DNA from: Pseudomonas plecoglossicida NBRC 103162 = DSM 15088
Lineage (GTDB): Bacteria > Pseudomonadota > Gammaproteobacteria > Pseudomonadales > Pseudomonadaceae
Length of the DNA: 64,000 bases
Assembly (NCBI RefSeq): GCF_000730665.1
Contig: NZ_BBIV01000028.1
Coordinates: 1-64,000, forward strand
Reading direction: 5' to 3'
Numbering within the stretch: the stretch's first letter is position 1; every line of letters begins with the position of its first letter. Shown here piece after piece: positions 26,746-35,111 of the stretch. The translations under genes and the position numbers were made by a program. Below the pieces are notes generated by a model that made no database searches, was not told the origin of the DNA, and was given only the letters and a program-made list of their open reading frames with translations.

Positions 26746-27681
26746 TCACGCCATGGCGGTATCGAGCAGCAGACGTTGCTTGACCACGTCGACCAGACGA
26801 TCAGGCTGGAACTTGGAGAGGAAGTTGTCGCAACCGACTTTTTTCACCATCGACTCGTTGAAGCTGCCCGACAACGAGGTATGGAGCACAACGTGCAACT
26901 TGCGCAGGCGAGCATCGCTGCGGATCTCGGTGGTCAGCCGGTAACCGTCCATTTCCGGCATTTCGGCATCGGTAAAGACCATCAGCAGCTTTTCACACAC
27001 ATCCTCACCGGCGTCAGCCCACCCTTTGAGCATGCGCAGGGCCTTGAGGCCATCGCTGGCCACATGCAGCTTCATCCCCAGTTGCGACAGGGTGCCACGC
27101 AGTTGCGCCAGGGCCACACTGGAATCATCCACCAGCAGTACCTCTCGCCCACGGGCACGCGCCAGCACCGGATCGGCGAGCTTGTCGCCCGAGACCCTGG
27201 CGTTGTACGGCACGATTTCAGCCAGCACCTTCTCCACATCGATCACCTCCACCAATTGCTCCTCTACCTTGGTGATGGCGGTCAGGTAGTGCTGGCGGCC
27301 GGCGCTCGAAGGCGGTGGCATGATGGCTTCCCAGTTCATGTTGACGATGCGGTCGACACCACCGACCAGAAATGCCTGCACCGAGCGGTTGTACTCCGTG
27401 ACGATGATGGTGCTGTTCGGCCCGGGCTGCAGCGGTCGCATGCCGATGGCCTGGGACAAGTCGATGACCGGCAGGGTCTGGCCGCGCAGGTTGACCACAC
27501 CGCAGACGAACGCATGACGCTGGGGCATCAAGGTCAGCTTGGGCAGTTGCAGCACCTCTTGAACCTTGAACACGTTGATGGCGAACAGCTGGCGACCGGT
27601 CAGGCGGAACATGAGAATCTCCAGGCGATTCTCCCCCACCAGTTGCGTGCGTTGGTCTACCGTGTCGAGAATGCCAGCCAT
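26746..27681 (-). CDS. cheV: Chemotaxis protein CheV
   Basis: A 311-aa coupling protein with an N-terminal CheW domain (residues about 15-155) and a C-terminal receiver domain with phospho-acceptor D238 (VFTDAEMPEMDGY) and the acidic pair VDDSS near 185. It couples chemoreceptors to CheA and buffers the signal through phosphorylation. The ATG at 27681 (MAGILDTVDQRT) has a G-rich ribosome binding site. An HPt-like protein is encoded divergently. Confidence 0.93.
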   Translation of the reverse strand: MAGILDTVDQRTQLVGENRLEILMFRLTGRQLFAINVFKVQEVLQLPKLTLMPQRHAFVCGVVNLRGQTLPVIDLSQAIGMRPLQPGPNSTIIVTEYNRSVQAFLVGGVDRIVNMNWEAIMPPPSSAGRQHYLTAITKVEEQLVEVIDVEKVLAEIVPYNARVSGDKLADPVLARARGREVLLVDDSSVALAQLRGTLSQLGMKLHVASDGLKALRMLKGWADAGEDVCEKLLMVFTDAEMPEMDGYRLTTEIRSDARLRKLHVVLHTSLSGSFNESMVKKVGCDNFLSKFQPDRLVDVVKQRLLLDTAMA

Positions 27682-28035
27682 TGGAAAACCCCCGGGCTTG
27701 AGTGGGAAAAGGTGATTTCTGTGTCCCTGTATCGGCGGCTTCGCACGCACCTTGACCCTCACTGGAAAATGCCGCACAGATGATTGATATCACATTACCA
27801 TCATGCTTTACTGCGAGACATCGCCCTGTTGGATCCAGTCCTGCGAGCAGCAGTTACACCCTAAGCAGCCATCAGGGAAACCCCTAGAGGCAGTCGGGTG
27901 CAACCTGATGTTCGCGATATCCTTTAGCCATTAATGTGACGCCATTCTCACTGCATGAATGGAGTCAGGCTTTTGCTAGCGATCGACTTGACGTCGCCAA
28001 CCCCCTGCTCCAGCCCTACGCGCCGGAGTGGCATC
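27682..28035. promoter_or_regulatory. Intergenic region between cheV and the HPt-like gene
   Basis: About 350 bp shared by two divergent genes. No RNA gene, repeat or recognisable operator could be supported; it presumably holds both promoters. The TGTGACGCCATTCTCAC stretch near 27935 looks like a CRP/Vfr site but has the wrong half-site spacing. Confidence 0.4.
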
Positions 28036-28482
28036 ATGGACAGCACCGTCTTCAACAACAGCGGCTTCCAGGAATTTCTGCTGGATGCGCAGGTCCTGCT
28101 GACCCAGTCCCAGGAATGTCTTCAGCACCTGGAGCTGATCGCCAATGACCCGGACGCCTGTCACTGCCTCGAACACACCCTCGACACCCTCGCCCGACGG
28201 GCCAGCGGCCTGAACCTGAGCGAAGTCGCCCAGTACGCGGACGCCCTGCAACAACTGCTCTCGCCAGCCTGCCGCAACATGCGCCTGCACCCCGAAGCGC
28301 TGCCTGCGCTGGAAGCCTGCCTGACACTGCTTGCCTGGCAACTGGAGCTGCTGGATGTGCGCACCGGGCGGCTCGCCCTGGATACCAGCGAGCAGGCAGC
28401 ACTGTTGGCCGAACTTGCAGAATCCCTGGGTCAACCCGTGCCGCAAACGTGTGCGCCCCGCCAGGAAAACGGCCCGAACTGA
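28036..28482 (+). CDS. HPt-like all-helical protein
   Basis: A 148-aa helical protein. Residues 45-77 (LEHTLDTLARRASGLNLSEVAQYADALQQLL) follow the pattern of a histidine phosphotransfer helix pair, with H47 in the place of the phosphorylated histidine; the usual HTLKG is replaced by HTLDT. It lies next to cheV. The role is inferred only from this resemblance: a phosphotransfer or decoy protein is possible. The ATG at 28036 is preceded by GGAG at about 10 nt. Confidence 0.55.
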   Translation: MDSTVFNNSGFQEFLLDAQVLLTQSQECLQHLELIANDPDACHCLEHTLDTLARRASGLNLSEVAQYADALQQLLSPACRNMRLHPEALPALEACLTLLAWQLELLDVRTGRLALDTSEQAALLAELAESLGQPVPQTCAPRQENGPN

Positions 28483-28812
28483 CCATCCGATACGGATTCA
28501 GCCGCCCACTAGCGTTTCATGTCCATCTATCGTCGGATCGACGGGTCGCAAGCGCTGCGCCAGTCAGGGCATATTGTCATCAGCGAGCAAAGGCAAGACC
28601 CACGATCTACCTGTATTTCCTGATGTTTCAAAGCATTGGCGGCCGCGACCAACGCTGTGCGAAGTGATACCATGTGCGCTAAACAATCACCGGCCACCCG
28701 TATATGAAATGCTTTCAACGTGCGCTCGCCAATTCTTGAAAGCTCGCCGCCAAAGTCTCTGGTAGACATGTGCAAGGCCTCCATCAGCAAGACTTCAGTG
28801 GCTTCCCAATCT
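28483..28812. other. Intergenic region upstream of the kinase gene
   Basis: About 330 bp with lower GC than its surroundings. No RNA gene or operator was recognised. An antisense open frame crosses it (see findings) but cannot be called a gene with confidence. Confidence 0.4.
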
Positions 28813-29700
28813 ATGTTTCCACGCTTGAAGATCCCTCTGCGTCGCTGCTCCCGCGACAGCTTGCTGCGCTGGACCATGGCGTTGCTGTGCGTGGTGTCAT
28901 TGCTGGCCAATGCCGCATGGGCGCTCACGCAGACCCTGCCGGCCGGCCTGCTGCTGTTGCAACTGGTCGCCACCCTCGGCATCTGTTGGCACCTGCGCCA
29001 GGGCGCCAGGTCGATCAGCCTGCGGCCGGCGGAACTGGCCGATCGCATGCTCAAGGTGCAGGAAAGCGAACGCCAGCACCTGAGCCGTGAATTGCATGAC
29101 GACATCGGTCAGTTGCTCACGGCCGCCAAATTGCAGCTGGACTGGCTGCAGCGGCGCATGCCCGGTGAATTGCAGACGCACTGCACGACGTTGCGCAGCA
29201 CGCTGGAAGACTCGCTGAGCAAGGTGCGTGACGTGTCGGCGCTGCTCAACCCACGGCAGCTGGCCAGCCTCGGCCTCGAGGCAAGCCTGCGTGCACATCT
29301 GCTGCGCACCCTGGAAAGCAGCGATGTGCACTGGAGCCTGGAGTGCCATCAGCGCCTGGGCGGAGTATCGGAAGAGGTCGCCATGGCCGCCTTCCGTATC
29401 ACCCAGGAAGCCGTCACCAACATGCTGCGCCACGCCCAGGCACGCAACTTGACCATCCGCCTGCAGCGCAGCTCTGCCGGGCTGACCTTGTCGATCCAGG
29501 ACGATGGCCTGGGGTTCATCCCGGCAGCCAACCCTGCCGAGGCGGGTCAACGCGGCATGGCGGGCATGCTGGAGCGCGCCACCGCGCTCAAGGGCAGCCT
29601 GGAAATTACCAGCCAACTCGGCCTGGGCACGCGGATCGATGCTTTGTTCCCGTGGCCGCCACGCACTCAAGAACGCGCCAGGACCCCGCTTTCGCCATGA
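28813..29700 (+). CDS. NarL-family sensor histidine kinase
   Basis: A 295-aa inner-membrane kinase with two transmembrane segments (about 18-37 and 42-60) and almost no periplasmic loop. It then has a HisKA_3 dimerisation domain with phospho-acceptor H95 (SRELHDDIGQ) and a HATPase domain with the N box (AVTNMLRHAQ), DDGLGF and GQRGMAGMLERA. With no extracytoplasmic domain, it probably senses the membrane or an internal signal. Its stop overlaps the start of the regulator gene (ATGA), so the two are coupled. An alternative start is the ATG at 28768. Confidence 0.85.
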   Translation: MFPRLKIPLRRCSRDSLLRWTMALLCVVSLLANAAWALTQTLPAGLLLLQLVATLGICWHLRQGARSISLRPAELADRMLKVQESERQHLSRELHDDIGQLLTAAKLQLDWLQRRMPGELQTHCTTLRSTLEDSLSKVRDVSALLNPRQLASLGLEASLRAHLLRTLESSDVHWSLECHQRLGGVSEEVAMAAFRITQEAVTNMLRHAQARNLTIRLQRSSAGLTLSIQDDGLGFIPAANPAEAGQRGMAGMLERATALKGSLEITSQLGLGTRIDALFPWPPRTQERARTPLSP

Positions 29701-30356
29701 CCTGTAGACTGCTGCTGGTGGATGACCACTCACTGATTCGCGCCGGGGTACGTGCCCTGGTGTCCGATATTCCTGGGTACATCGTGGTTGGTGAGGCCGA
29801 TGACGGCGATCAGTTGCTCGAGCAAGCTCAGTCGCTGGAACCCGACATCGTCCTGCTCGATATTTCCATGCGCTCGACCAGCGGCCTGGATGCCCTCACC
29901 CTCCTGCGCGCCAATGGCCATACCTGCAGGGTGCTGATCCTGTCCATGCACACCGACCCGGAACTGATCATGCGCGCGCTGGAAAGCGGCGCCCATGGCT
30001 ATCTGCTCAAGGATGCCACTTCCACCGAACTGGAACAGGCACTGACGGCCCTGCGCAGTGGCGAACGCTACCTCAGCCCGGCCATCGCACATACCGTGAT
30101 CAACCAGGCACTGACGCGCACTCAGCGTGGCAAGCAAGCCCATGCCGACCGCCACAACCTGACCGCTCGGCAACTGGAAATCCTGCGCCTCATCGTGCGC
30201 GGCAAGTCCACACGCGAAATCGCCAGCGGCCTTGGTCTGTCGATCAAGACCGTGGAAACCCATCGCTCGCAAATCATGAAACGCCTGCAGATCTACGACG
30301 TGGCCGGTCTGGTGCTGTTCGCCGTGCGCGAAAAGATCATCAGCCTGGATGACTGA
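29697..30356 (+). CDS. LuxR/NarL-family response regulator
   Basis: A 219-aa regulator with a receiver domain (acidic VDDH, phospho-acceptor D55 in VLLDISM, K105 in LLKDA) and a C-terminal LuxR-type helix-turn-helix (LTARQLEILRLIVRGKSTREIASGLGLSIKTVETHR). Partner of the preceding kinase through the 4-bp ATGA overlap. Its 3' end overlaps the convergent yegS-like gene by 17 bp. Target genes are not evident. Confidence 0.9.
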   Translation: MTCRLLLVDDHSLIRAGVRALVSDIPGYIVVGEADDGDQLLEQAQSLEPDIVLLDISMRSTSGLDALTLLRANGHTCRVLILSMHTDPELIMRALESGAHGYLLKDATSTELEQALTALRSGERYLSPAIAHTVINQALTRTQRGKQAHADRHNLTARQLEILRLIVRGKSTREIASGLGLSIKTVETHRSQIMKRLQIYDVAGLVLFAVREKIISLDD

Positions 30357-31227
30357 ACAGCGGCGAGTTCGCCGGCACATGCAGGCGCAATGCCGAGGGA
30401 CAGGCTTCGAACCGCAAGCTGTCAGCCTGCAAGGGTTCACCATCGAGGTTGATGTCCAAGCCCTGGGAGCATTTGATTTCGACCCAGGGCAGGCGTGAAC
30501 GCACGAACAGCCCCTCCCCCGCCAACAATTCGCGCAGTGCCCCTACCATCTCCTGCGGTGCCGGCAGGATGGCAATGTCCAGCAGGCCGTCATCGATGCG
30601 CGCGTCCGGGCACAATACCTGCCCACCCCCAGCCTGACGGCCATTGCCGATGCCCAGCGCCAGCAGTTCGCCTTGCCATTGGAAACCCGGCCCGGCGACC
30701 TCCACGGCTGCAGTCTGGAGTTCACTGAAGCGCGTCAGGCCGGTGAACAGGTAGGCTGCCGCGCCCAGCACTTTCTTCAAGTCTTCGGACGTATTGGCGG
30801 TGACCTGGCTGCCGAAACCACCGGTGGCCATGTTGAGGAACCATTGATCGCCGACCCGCCCCAGGTCGATCGGCCTGGGCGGCAGCTCGAGCAATGCCAG
30901 GGCTTCGCCAGGTTGCAACGAAACCCCGGCAGCTTTGGCGAAATCGTTGGCTGTTCCCAGCGGCAGCAGGGCCAGGCTGGCATCGGTGCCCGCCTGGCCC
31001 ATGGCTTCGGCCACATCGCGCAAGGTGCCATCGCCGCCTCCGGCAATCAGGTGGCTGTAGCCTGCGGCCAACGCTTCGCCGACCAGGCGCTGGGCATCCC
31101 CACCTTCCCAGGTGACGCGTACATCCAGCGTCCAGCCGCGCTCGCGCATGGCCATCACGCCCTGACGCACGTCTTCGTTCATTGCCTGCTTGCCATGCAG
31201 GATCAGCATCGCCTTGCGCGCTTGCAT
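30340..31227 (-). CDS. yegS: YegS-type lipid kinase
   Basis: A 295-aa diacylglycerol-kinase-like protein. The nucleotide-binding GGGDGTLRDVAEA and the LPLGTANDFA motif are intact. The family phosphorylates lipids such as phosphatidylglycerol at the membrane; the substrate here is not known. The ATG at 31227 has AGAGG upstream. It converges with the regulator gene, with a 17-bp overlap of the coding ends. Confidence 0.88.
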   Translation of the reverse strand: MQARKAMLILHGKQAMNEDVRQGVMAMRERGWTLDVRVTWEGGDAQRLVGEALAAGYSHLIAGGGDGTLRDVAEAMGQAGTDASLALLPLGTANDFAKAAGVSLQPGEALALLELPPRPIDLGRVGDQWFLNMATGGFGSQVTANTSEDLKKVLGAAAYLFTGLTRFSELQTAAVEVAGPGFQWQGELLALGIGNGRQAGGGQVLCPDARIDDGLLDIAILPAPQEMVGALRELLAGEGLFVRSRLPWVEIKCSQGLDINLDGEPLQADSLRFEACPSALRLHVPANSPLFSHPG

Positions 31228-31469
31228 TGCGCCTCTCCATGGAAAACCTTCGGTGCAGATCTCGACCACAGCCACGGGCAGATTGCTGCATGCCATTCGA
31301 ACATTCGCTGCTGCAGCGTCATCGGCCTGTGATGATGATGCTTTCAGGCTGGCCTGGCTGGGCGAAGGCGATATCGTGCGCTTTACTGATAGCTACGGAC
31401 GCGTCCCGGCAACAGCTGATTGCGCAGGGCGCGTTTTTTGTCTGCGGTCATCAGCGAGGATTCCGGGTC

Positions 31470-32717
31470 ATGCGCATTCTCTGGACACTGCCCTACCTGC
31501 CCTGGCCCACCACCAGCGGCAGCAAGACCCGGCAATACCACCTGCTGCGCGCCCTGGCGCAGCATGGTCACCGGATCACCTTGCTGGTGCAGTCCAAGAT
31601 TCCCCTGAGCGATGCTACCCGCGAAGTCCTCGAACCGCTGGTCGAACGCCTGATCGTGCTGCCCAGGCGGGCCCTGCACAGCCCCCTCAACCTGCTGGCC
31701 TCGCCGATCATCGACTACCCGATGCGCGCAATCATCAATGGCCTGGCGCCCTGCCTGCGGCACCGCTTCGAGCAATTGCTCGACGAGCCGTGGGATGTCA
31801 TCCAGATCGAACACAGCTACAGCTTCCAGCCGTTCGAAAAGGCCCTCCAGGCCCACGGCCTGCCCTACCTGCTCAGCGAGCACACCCTGGAGTCAGTGAT
31901 GGGCGCTGCCTGCCACGATCGTCTGCCGCTGTGGCTGCGGCCGCTCAATGCCTTCGACCGCTGGCGCTATCGTCGCTGGGAGCAACGCGTGCTGCGCCAG
32001 CCCAACGAGGTGGTGGCGGTGAGCGCGCACGACGCCGAACTGATCAGCCAGGTCAGCGGGCGGCCAGTGAACGTGGTGGTCAACGGCGTGGATTGCGACT
32101 ACTACCAGGATGTGCGCCCGGCCCTGCACAGCCAGCGCCTATTGTTCGTTGGCAACTTCGAGTACGGCGCCAACCTCGAAGCCATCGAATGGGCACTGGA
32201 AGAAATCCTGCCGCAGGTATGGATGAGCAACCCGGCGGTACGCCTGGCGATTGCCGGGCATGCGCTGCCGGCCAGCTGGAAACTCCACTGGAACGACCCC
32301 CGCATCGAATGGATCGGCTATCGCCCCGACCTGCGCGAACTGCAACGTCGTTCGGCGCTGTTCTTCGCGCCATTGCGATACGCCGGCGGGTCCAAGGTGA
32401 AAATCCTTGAAGCCATGGCCGCCGGGCTGCCGGTGATCACCACGGGCAAGGGCGTTTCAGGCCTTGCGCTGAACAACGGCGAGCACTACCTGGGCAGCGA
32501 CGACAGCGGCCAGCTGGCGCTGTTGATCACCCAGTTGCTCAACCAGCCTTGGCGCATGTGCCAGTTGAGCGAGGCCGGCCGCCAGTTTGCCCGGCAACGC
32601 CACGACTGGAGCGTGGCTGCGCAGCAACTGGAGACCGTGCACATGCGCTTGACCCAGTCGGCACCGGCCGACGCCATGCGGCGCAGTGCCGACTGGGTCG
32701 GTCGCTCAACCGAGTAG
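31470..32717 (+). CDS. Glycosyltransferase (family 4-like)
   Basis: A 415-aa GT-B fold glycosyltransferase beginning MRILWTLPYLPWPTTSGSK, with the acceptor-binding N-lobe and a C-lobe containing FAPLRYAGGSKVKILEAMAAGLPVI, the usual nucleotide-sugar binding stretch. GAGGA at 31456-31460 supports the ATG at 31470. It is isolated, not in a polysaccharide cluster, so donor and acceptor cannot be guessed. It overlaps the convergent moeA by 12 bp. Confidence 0.85.
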   Translation: MRILWTLPYLPWPTTSGSKTRQYHLLRALAQHGHRITLLVQSKIPLSDATREVLEPLVERLIVLPRRALHSPLNLLASPIIDYPMRAIINGLAPCLRHRFEQLLDEPWDVIQIEHSYSFQPFEKALQAHGLPYLLSEHTLESVMGAACHDRLPLWLRPLNAFDRWRYRRWEQRVLRQPNEVVAVSAHDAELISQVSGRPVNVVVNGVDCDYYQDVRPALHSQRLLFVGNFEYGANLEAIEWALEEILPQVWMSNPAVRLAIAGHALPASWKLHWNDPRIEWIGYRPDLRELQRRSALFFAPLRYAGGSKVKILEAMAAGLPVITTGKGVSGLALNNGEHYLGSDDSGQLALLITQLLNQPWRMCQLSEAGRQFARQRHDWSVAAQQLETVHMRLTQSAPADAMRRSADWVGRSTE

Positions 32718-33929
32718 CTCGCTCAACGGGATGAAAGGCAGACTGTCACCCACTTTCGGCGTACTGCCTTCACGCACCTCTACCAGGCCTTCGGCCCAGG
32801 CGGCGCTACGCAGCACGCCAGAGCTCTGGTTCTTGTAGATCCGCACCTGGCCATCGTCGATGCGGGCGCGCAGATACTCGCGCCGAGTACCGGCCTTGGG
32901 CCAATCGAAACCGGCTGGCACATCGAACCGCAGCGGCGCGACCGCCACCACTCCCTGGCGACGCAGCAGGTAGGGGCGTGTGAGCAGGCCGAAGGTGACC
33001 AGCGTCGACGCTGGATTGCCCGGCAGGCCGATCACCGGCACGCCTTGGTAATGGCCAAAGGTCAGCGGCTTGCCCGGCTTGATCGCCAGCTTCCACAGGG
33101 CCAGCTCGCCTGCTTCGCGCAGTGCAGCACCCAGGTAGTCGGCTTCGCCCACCGAAACACCCCCGGTGGACAGGATCAGATCGACATCGCCCAGGCTGGC
33201 CAGACACTCGCGGGTACGCGCCAGGTCATCGGGCAGGATACCCATGTCCCGTACTTCGCAGCCCAGACGCTGCAGCCAGCTGGCCAACAGGCGCCGGTTG
33301 CTGTTGTAGATCTGCCCCGGGCCCAGCGGCAGGCCCGGTTCGACCAGTTCGTCGCCGGTCGACAGCACCGCCACGCGCACCCGCCGCACCACCTGCAGAT
33401 GGGCCTGCCCCAAGGTCGCAGCCAGGCCCAGTTCGATCGGCCCCAGCCGAGTGCCAGCGGCCATCACCTGCTCGCCTTTGCGCGTTTCCTGGCCCTGCGG
33501 GCGAACGTTCTGGTCTGGCTGCAGGGGTTCGAGGAAGCGAACCCGGCCATCCTCCAGCACCTGGGTGTTTTCCTGCATCTCGACGCAGTCGGCACCGGCA
33601 GGCAGCGGCGCGCCAGTGAAGATCCGCGCACAGGTGCCAGGCTGCAAGGGGTCGGGCGCGTGGCCGGCGAAAATCCTCTGGCTCACCGGCAAAGGCTCGC
33701 CGTGATCGGCCAGGCGCAGGGCATAACCATCCATGGCGCTGTTCGGCCACGGCGGCAGGTCGAGCGCGGCGACCAGGTCGGTCGCCAGCACCCGGCCTTC
33801 GGCATCGGCCAACGAAACGTGCTCGATGTCCTTGATCGGCGCCGCCTCAGCCAGGGCCAGCAAGCGCTCCAGGGCCTCTTCCACCGGCATCAACGGCCGT
33901 GCTTGCGGCGCCTCAGCCACGGCTTTCAC
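32706..33929 (-). CDS. moeA: Molybdopterin molybdenumtransferase MoeA
   Basis: Inserts molybdenum into adenylylated molybdopterin. The 407-aa protein has family motifs NSAMDGYALR, FTGAPLPAGADCV, VLSTGDEL, SNRRLL and GLPGNPAS. Start codon choice is uncertain: GTG at 33929 (MKAVAEAP) fits best; TTG at 33938 and GTG at 33920 are alternatives. All of them overlap the 3' end of moaB, so the two genes are translationally coupled. Confidence 0.93.
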   Translation of the reverse strand: MKAVAEAPQARPLMPVEEALERLLALAEAAPIKDIEHVSLADAEGRVLATDLVAALDLPPWPNSAMDGYALRLADHGEPLPVSQRIFAGHAPDPLQPGTCARIFTGAPLPAGADCVEMQENTQVLEDGRVRFLEPLQPDQNVRPQGQETRKGEQVMAAGTRLGPIELGLAATLGQAHLQVVRRVRVAVLSTGDELVEPGLPLGPGQIYNSNRRLLASWLQRLGCEVRDMGILPDDLARTRECLASLGDVDLILSTGGVSVGEADYLGAALREAGELALWKLAIKPGKPLTFGHYQGVPVIGLPGNPASTLVTFGLLTRPYLLRRQGVVAVAPLRFDVPAGFDWPKAGTRREYLRARIDDGQVRIYKNQSSGVLRSAAWAEGLVEVREGSTPKVGDSLPFIPLSELLG

Positions 33930-34452
33930 AGGCCGCAACCTGCTTCAGGTGAGGCACGAAATTGCACGGGCGATGACGAGCGTCGAGCTGTTCGGCGAGG
34001 ATGCCCTCCCAGCCGGTGCGCACGGCATTGGTCGAACCCGGCAGGCAGCACACCAGGGTGCCGTTGGCGAGGCCGGCCAGGGCCCGCGACTGCACGGTGG
34101 AGGTGCCGATGTCGGCCACCGAGATCTGCCGGAACAGCTCGCCGAAACCTTCGACCTGCTTGTCCAGCAGGCAGGCGACAGCCTCTGGCGTGCTGTCGCG
34201 GCCGGTAAAGCCGGTACCACCGGTAATCAGCACGACCTGCACGTTGTCGTCGGCGATCCAGGTGGCGACCTGGGCGCGGATCTTGTAGAGGTCGTCCTTG
34301 AGCAGCACGCGCGCTGCCAACTGGTGGCCTGCGGCACTCAGGCGATCGACGAACAGCTGGCCGGACGTATCGGTTTCAAAGGTGCGGGTATCGCTGACCG
34401 TCAGCACGGCGATGTTCAGCGCCACGAAGGGGGTATCTGCCTTGGCTTTCAT
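33913..34452 (-). CDS. moaB: Molybdenum cofactor biosynthesis protein B
   Basis: A 179-aa MogA/MoaB-type protein that adenylylates molybdopterin before metal insertion by MoeA. The signature is ITGGTGFTGRDSTPEAV, with LPGSTNAV later. The ATG at 34452 starts the conserved MKAKADTPFVALNIAVLTVSD. It is first in the moaB-moeA pair. Confidence 0.93.
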   Translation of the reverse strand: MKAKADTPFVALNIAVLTVSDTRTFETDTSGQLFVDRLSAAGHQLAARVLLKDDLYKIRAQVATWIADDNVQVVLITGGTGFTGRDSTPEAVACLLDKQVEGFGELFRQISVADIGTSTVQSRALAGLANGTLVCCLPGSTNAVRTGWEGILAEQLDARHRPCNFVPHLKQVAACESRG

Positions 34453-34626
34453 GATTGTCCGTCGCAGGAAAAGTGGATGGCGCATTTTATATCACAGCCA
34501 GCGAACGGCCTGCCCTGCAGATCCAGGTCAACAAGCCGCCACCGGGTCTATGCTGAACAGCGAAGGAACTTGCGCAGACGCCTCGCGTCATAAAGTCATC
34601 TAGCACCCTTGCACTGGAGAAACACG

Positions 34627-34848
34627 ATGATTCAACGGACTCTTCCCGCCTTCCTGCTCGCCCTTGGTATCGGTGCGCTCGCAGGCTGCTCTTCGCCGGC
34701 CGTGATTACCCTCAACGACGGCCGTGAAATCCAGGCAGTGGACACCCCTTCCTACGACGAAGATTCCGGTTTCTACGAATTCGAGCAGCTTGACGGCAAG
34801 CGCACGCGCCTGAACAAGGACCAGGTGCGCACCGTCAAAGAGCTCTGA
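34627..34848 (+). CDS. YgdI/YgdR-type small lipoprotein
   Basis: A 73-aa lipoprotein: signal peptide with lipobox LAGC, then a small SH3-like beta barrel (ITLNDGREIQAVDTPSYDEDSGFYEFEQLDGKRTRLNKDQV) typical of YgdI/YgdR. GGAG at 34615-34618 precedes the ATG at 34627. Function unknown. It stands just before tRNA-Pro. Confidence 0.88.
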   Translation: MIQRTLPAFLLALGIGALAGCSSPAVITLNDGREIQAVDTPSYDEDSGFYEFEQLDGKRTRLNKDQVRTVKEL

Positions 34849-34929
34849 TCCAGACGCTGTTCTGGACATAAGCCCTTTTAACAACAAGGGCTTGCGCTCA
34901 AAAATGCGATGCAGTAGGATTTCGTTCAT

Positions 34930-35006
34930 CGGAGTGTAGCGCAGCCAGGTAGCGCGTCTCGTTCGGGACGAGAAGGCCGCAGGTTCGAATCCTGTCTCTC
35001 CGACCA
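34930..35006 (+). tRNA. tRNA-Pro (CGG)
   Basis: A complete 77-nt cloverleaf beginning CGGAGTGTAGCGCAGCCAGG and ending with an encoded CCA. The acceptor stem CGGAGTG pairs with the 3' side, the anticodon stem is TCTCG/CGAGA with loop TTCGGGA, giving anticodon CGG at 34964-34966, and the T loop is TTCGAAT. Confidence 0.95.
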
Positions 35007-35017
35007 GATCCTTCTCG

Positions 35018-35044
35018 AAAAGCCCGCCTTGTGCGGGCTTTTTG
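35018..35044 (+). terminator. Terminator of tRNA-Pro
   Basis: Stem AGCCCGC (35021-35027) / GCGGGCT (35033-35039) followed by TTTT, 12 bp past the tRNA end. Confidence 0.85.
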
Positions 35045-35111
35045 TTGGGCCCGAGAAAATGCTGTGCGCCTTGCAAAGCATTGCTGGTGAGCCTGCCCGG
35101 CTTGTGGCGGG

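Noticed and set aside
27930-27955. A possible CRP/Vfr site upstream of the HPt-like gene
   Set aside because: TGTGA and TCAC halves are present but the spacing is 8 instead of 6 bases and the second half is incomplete.
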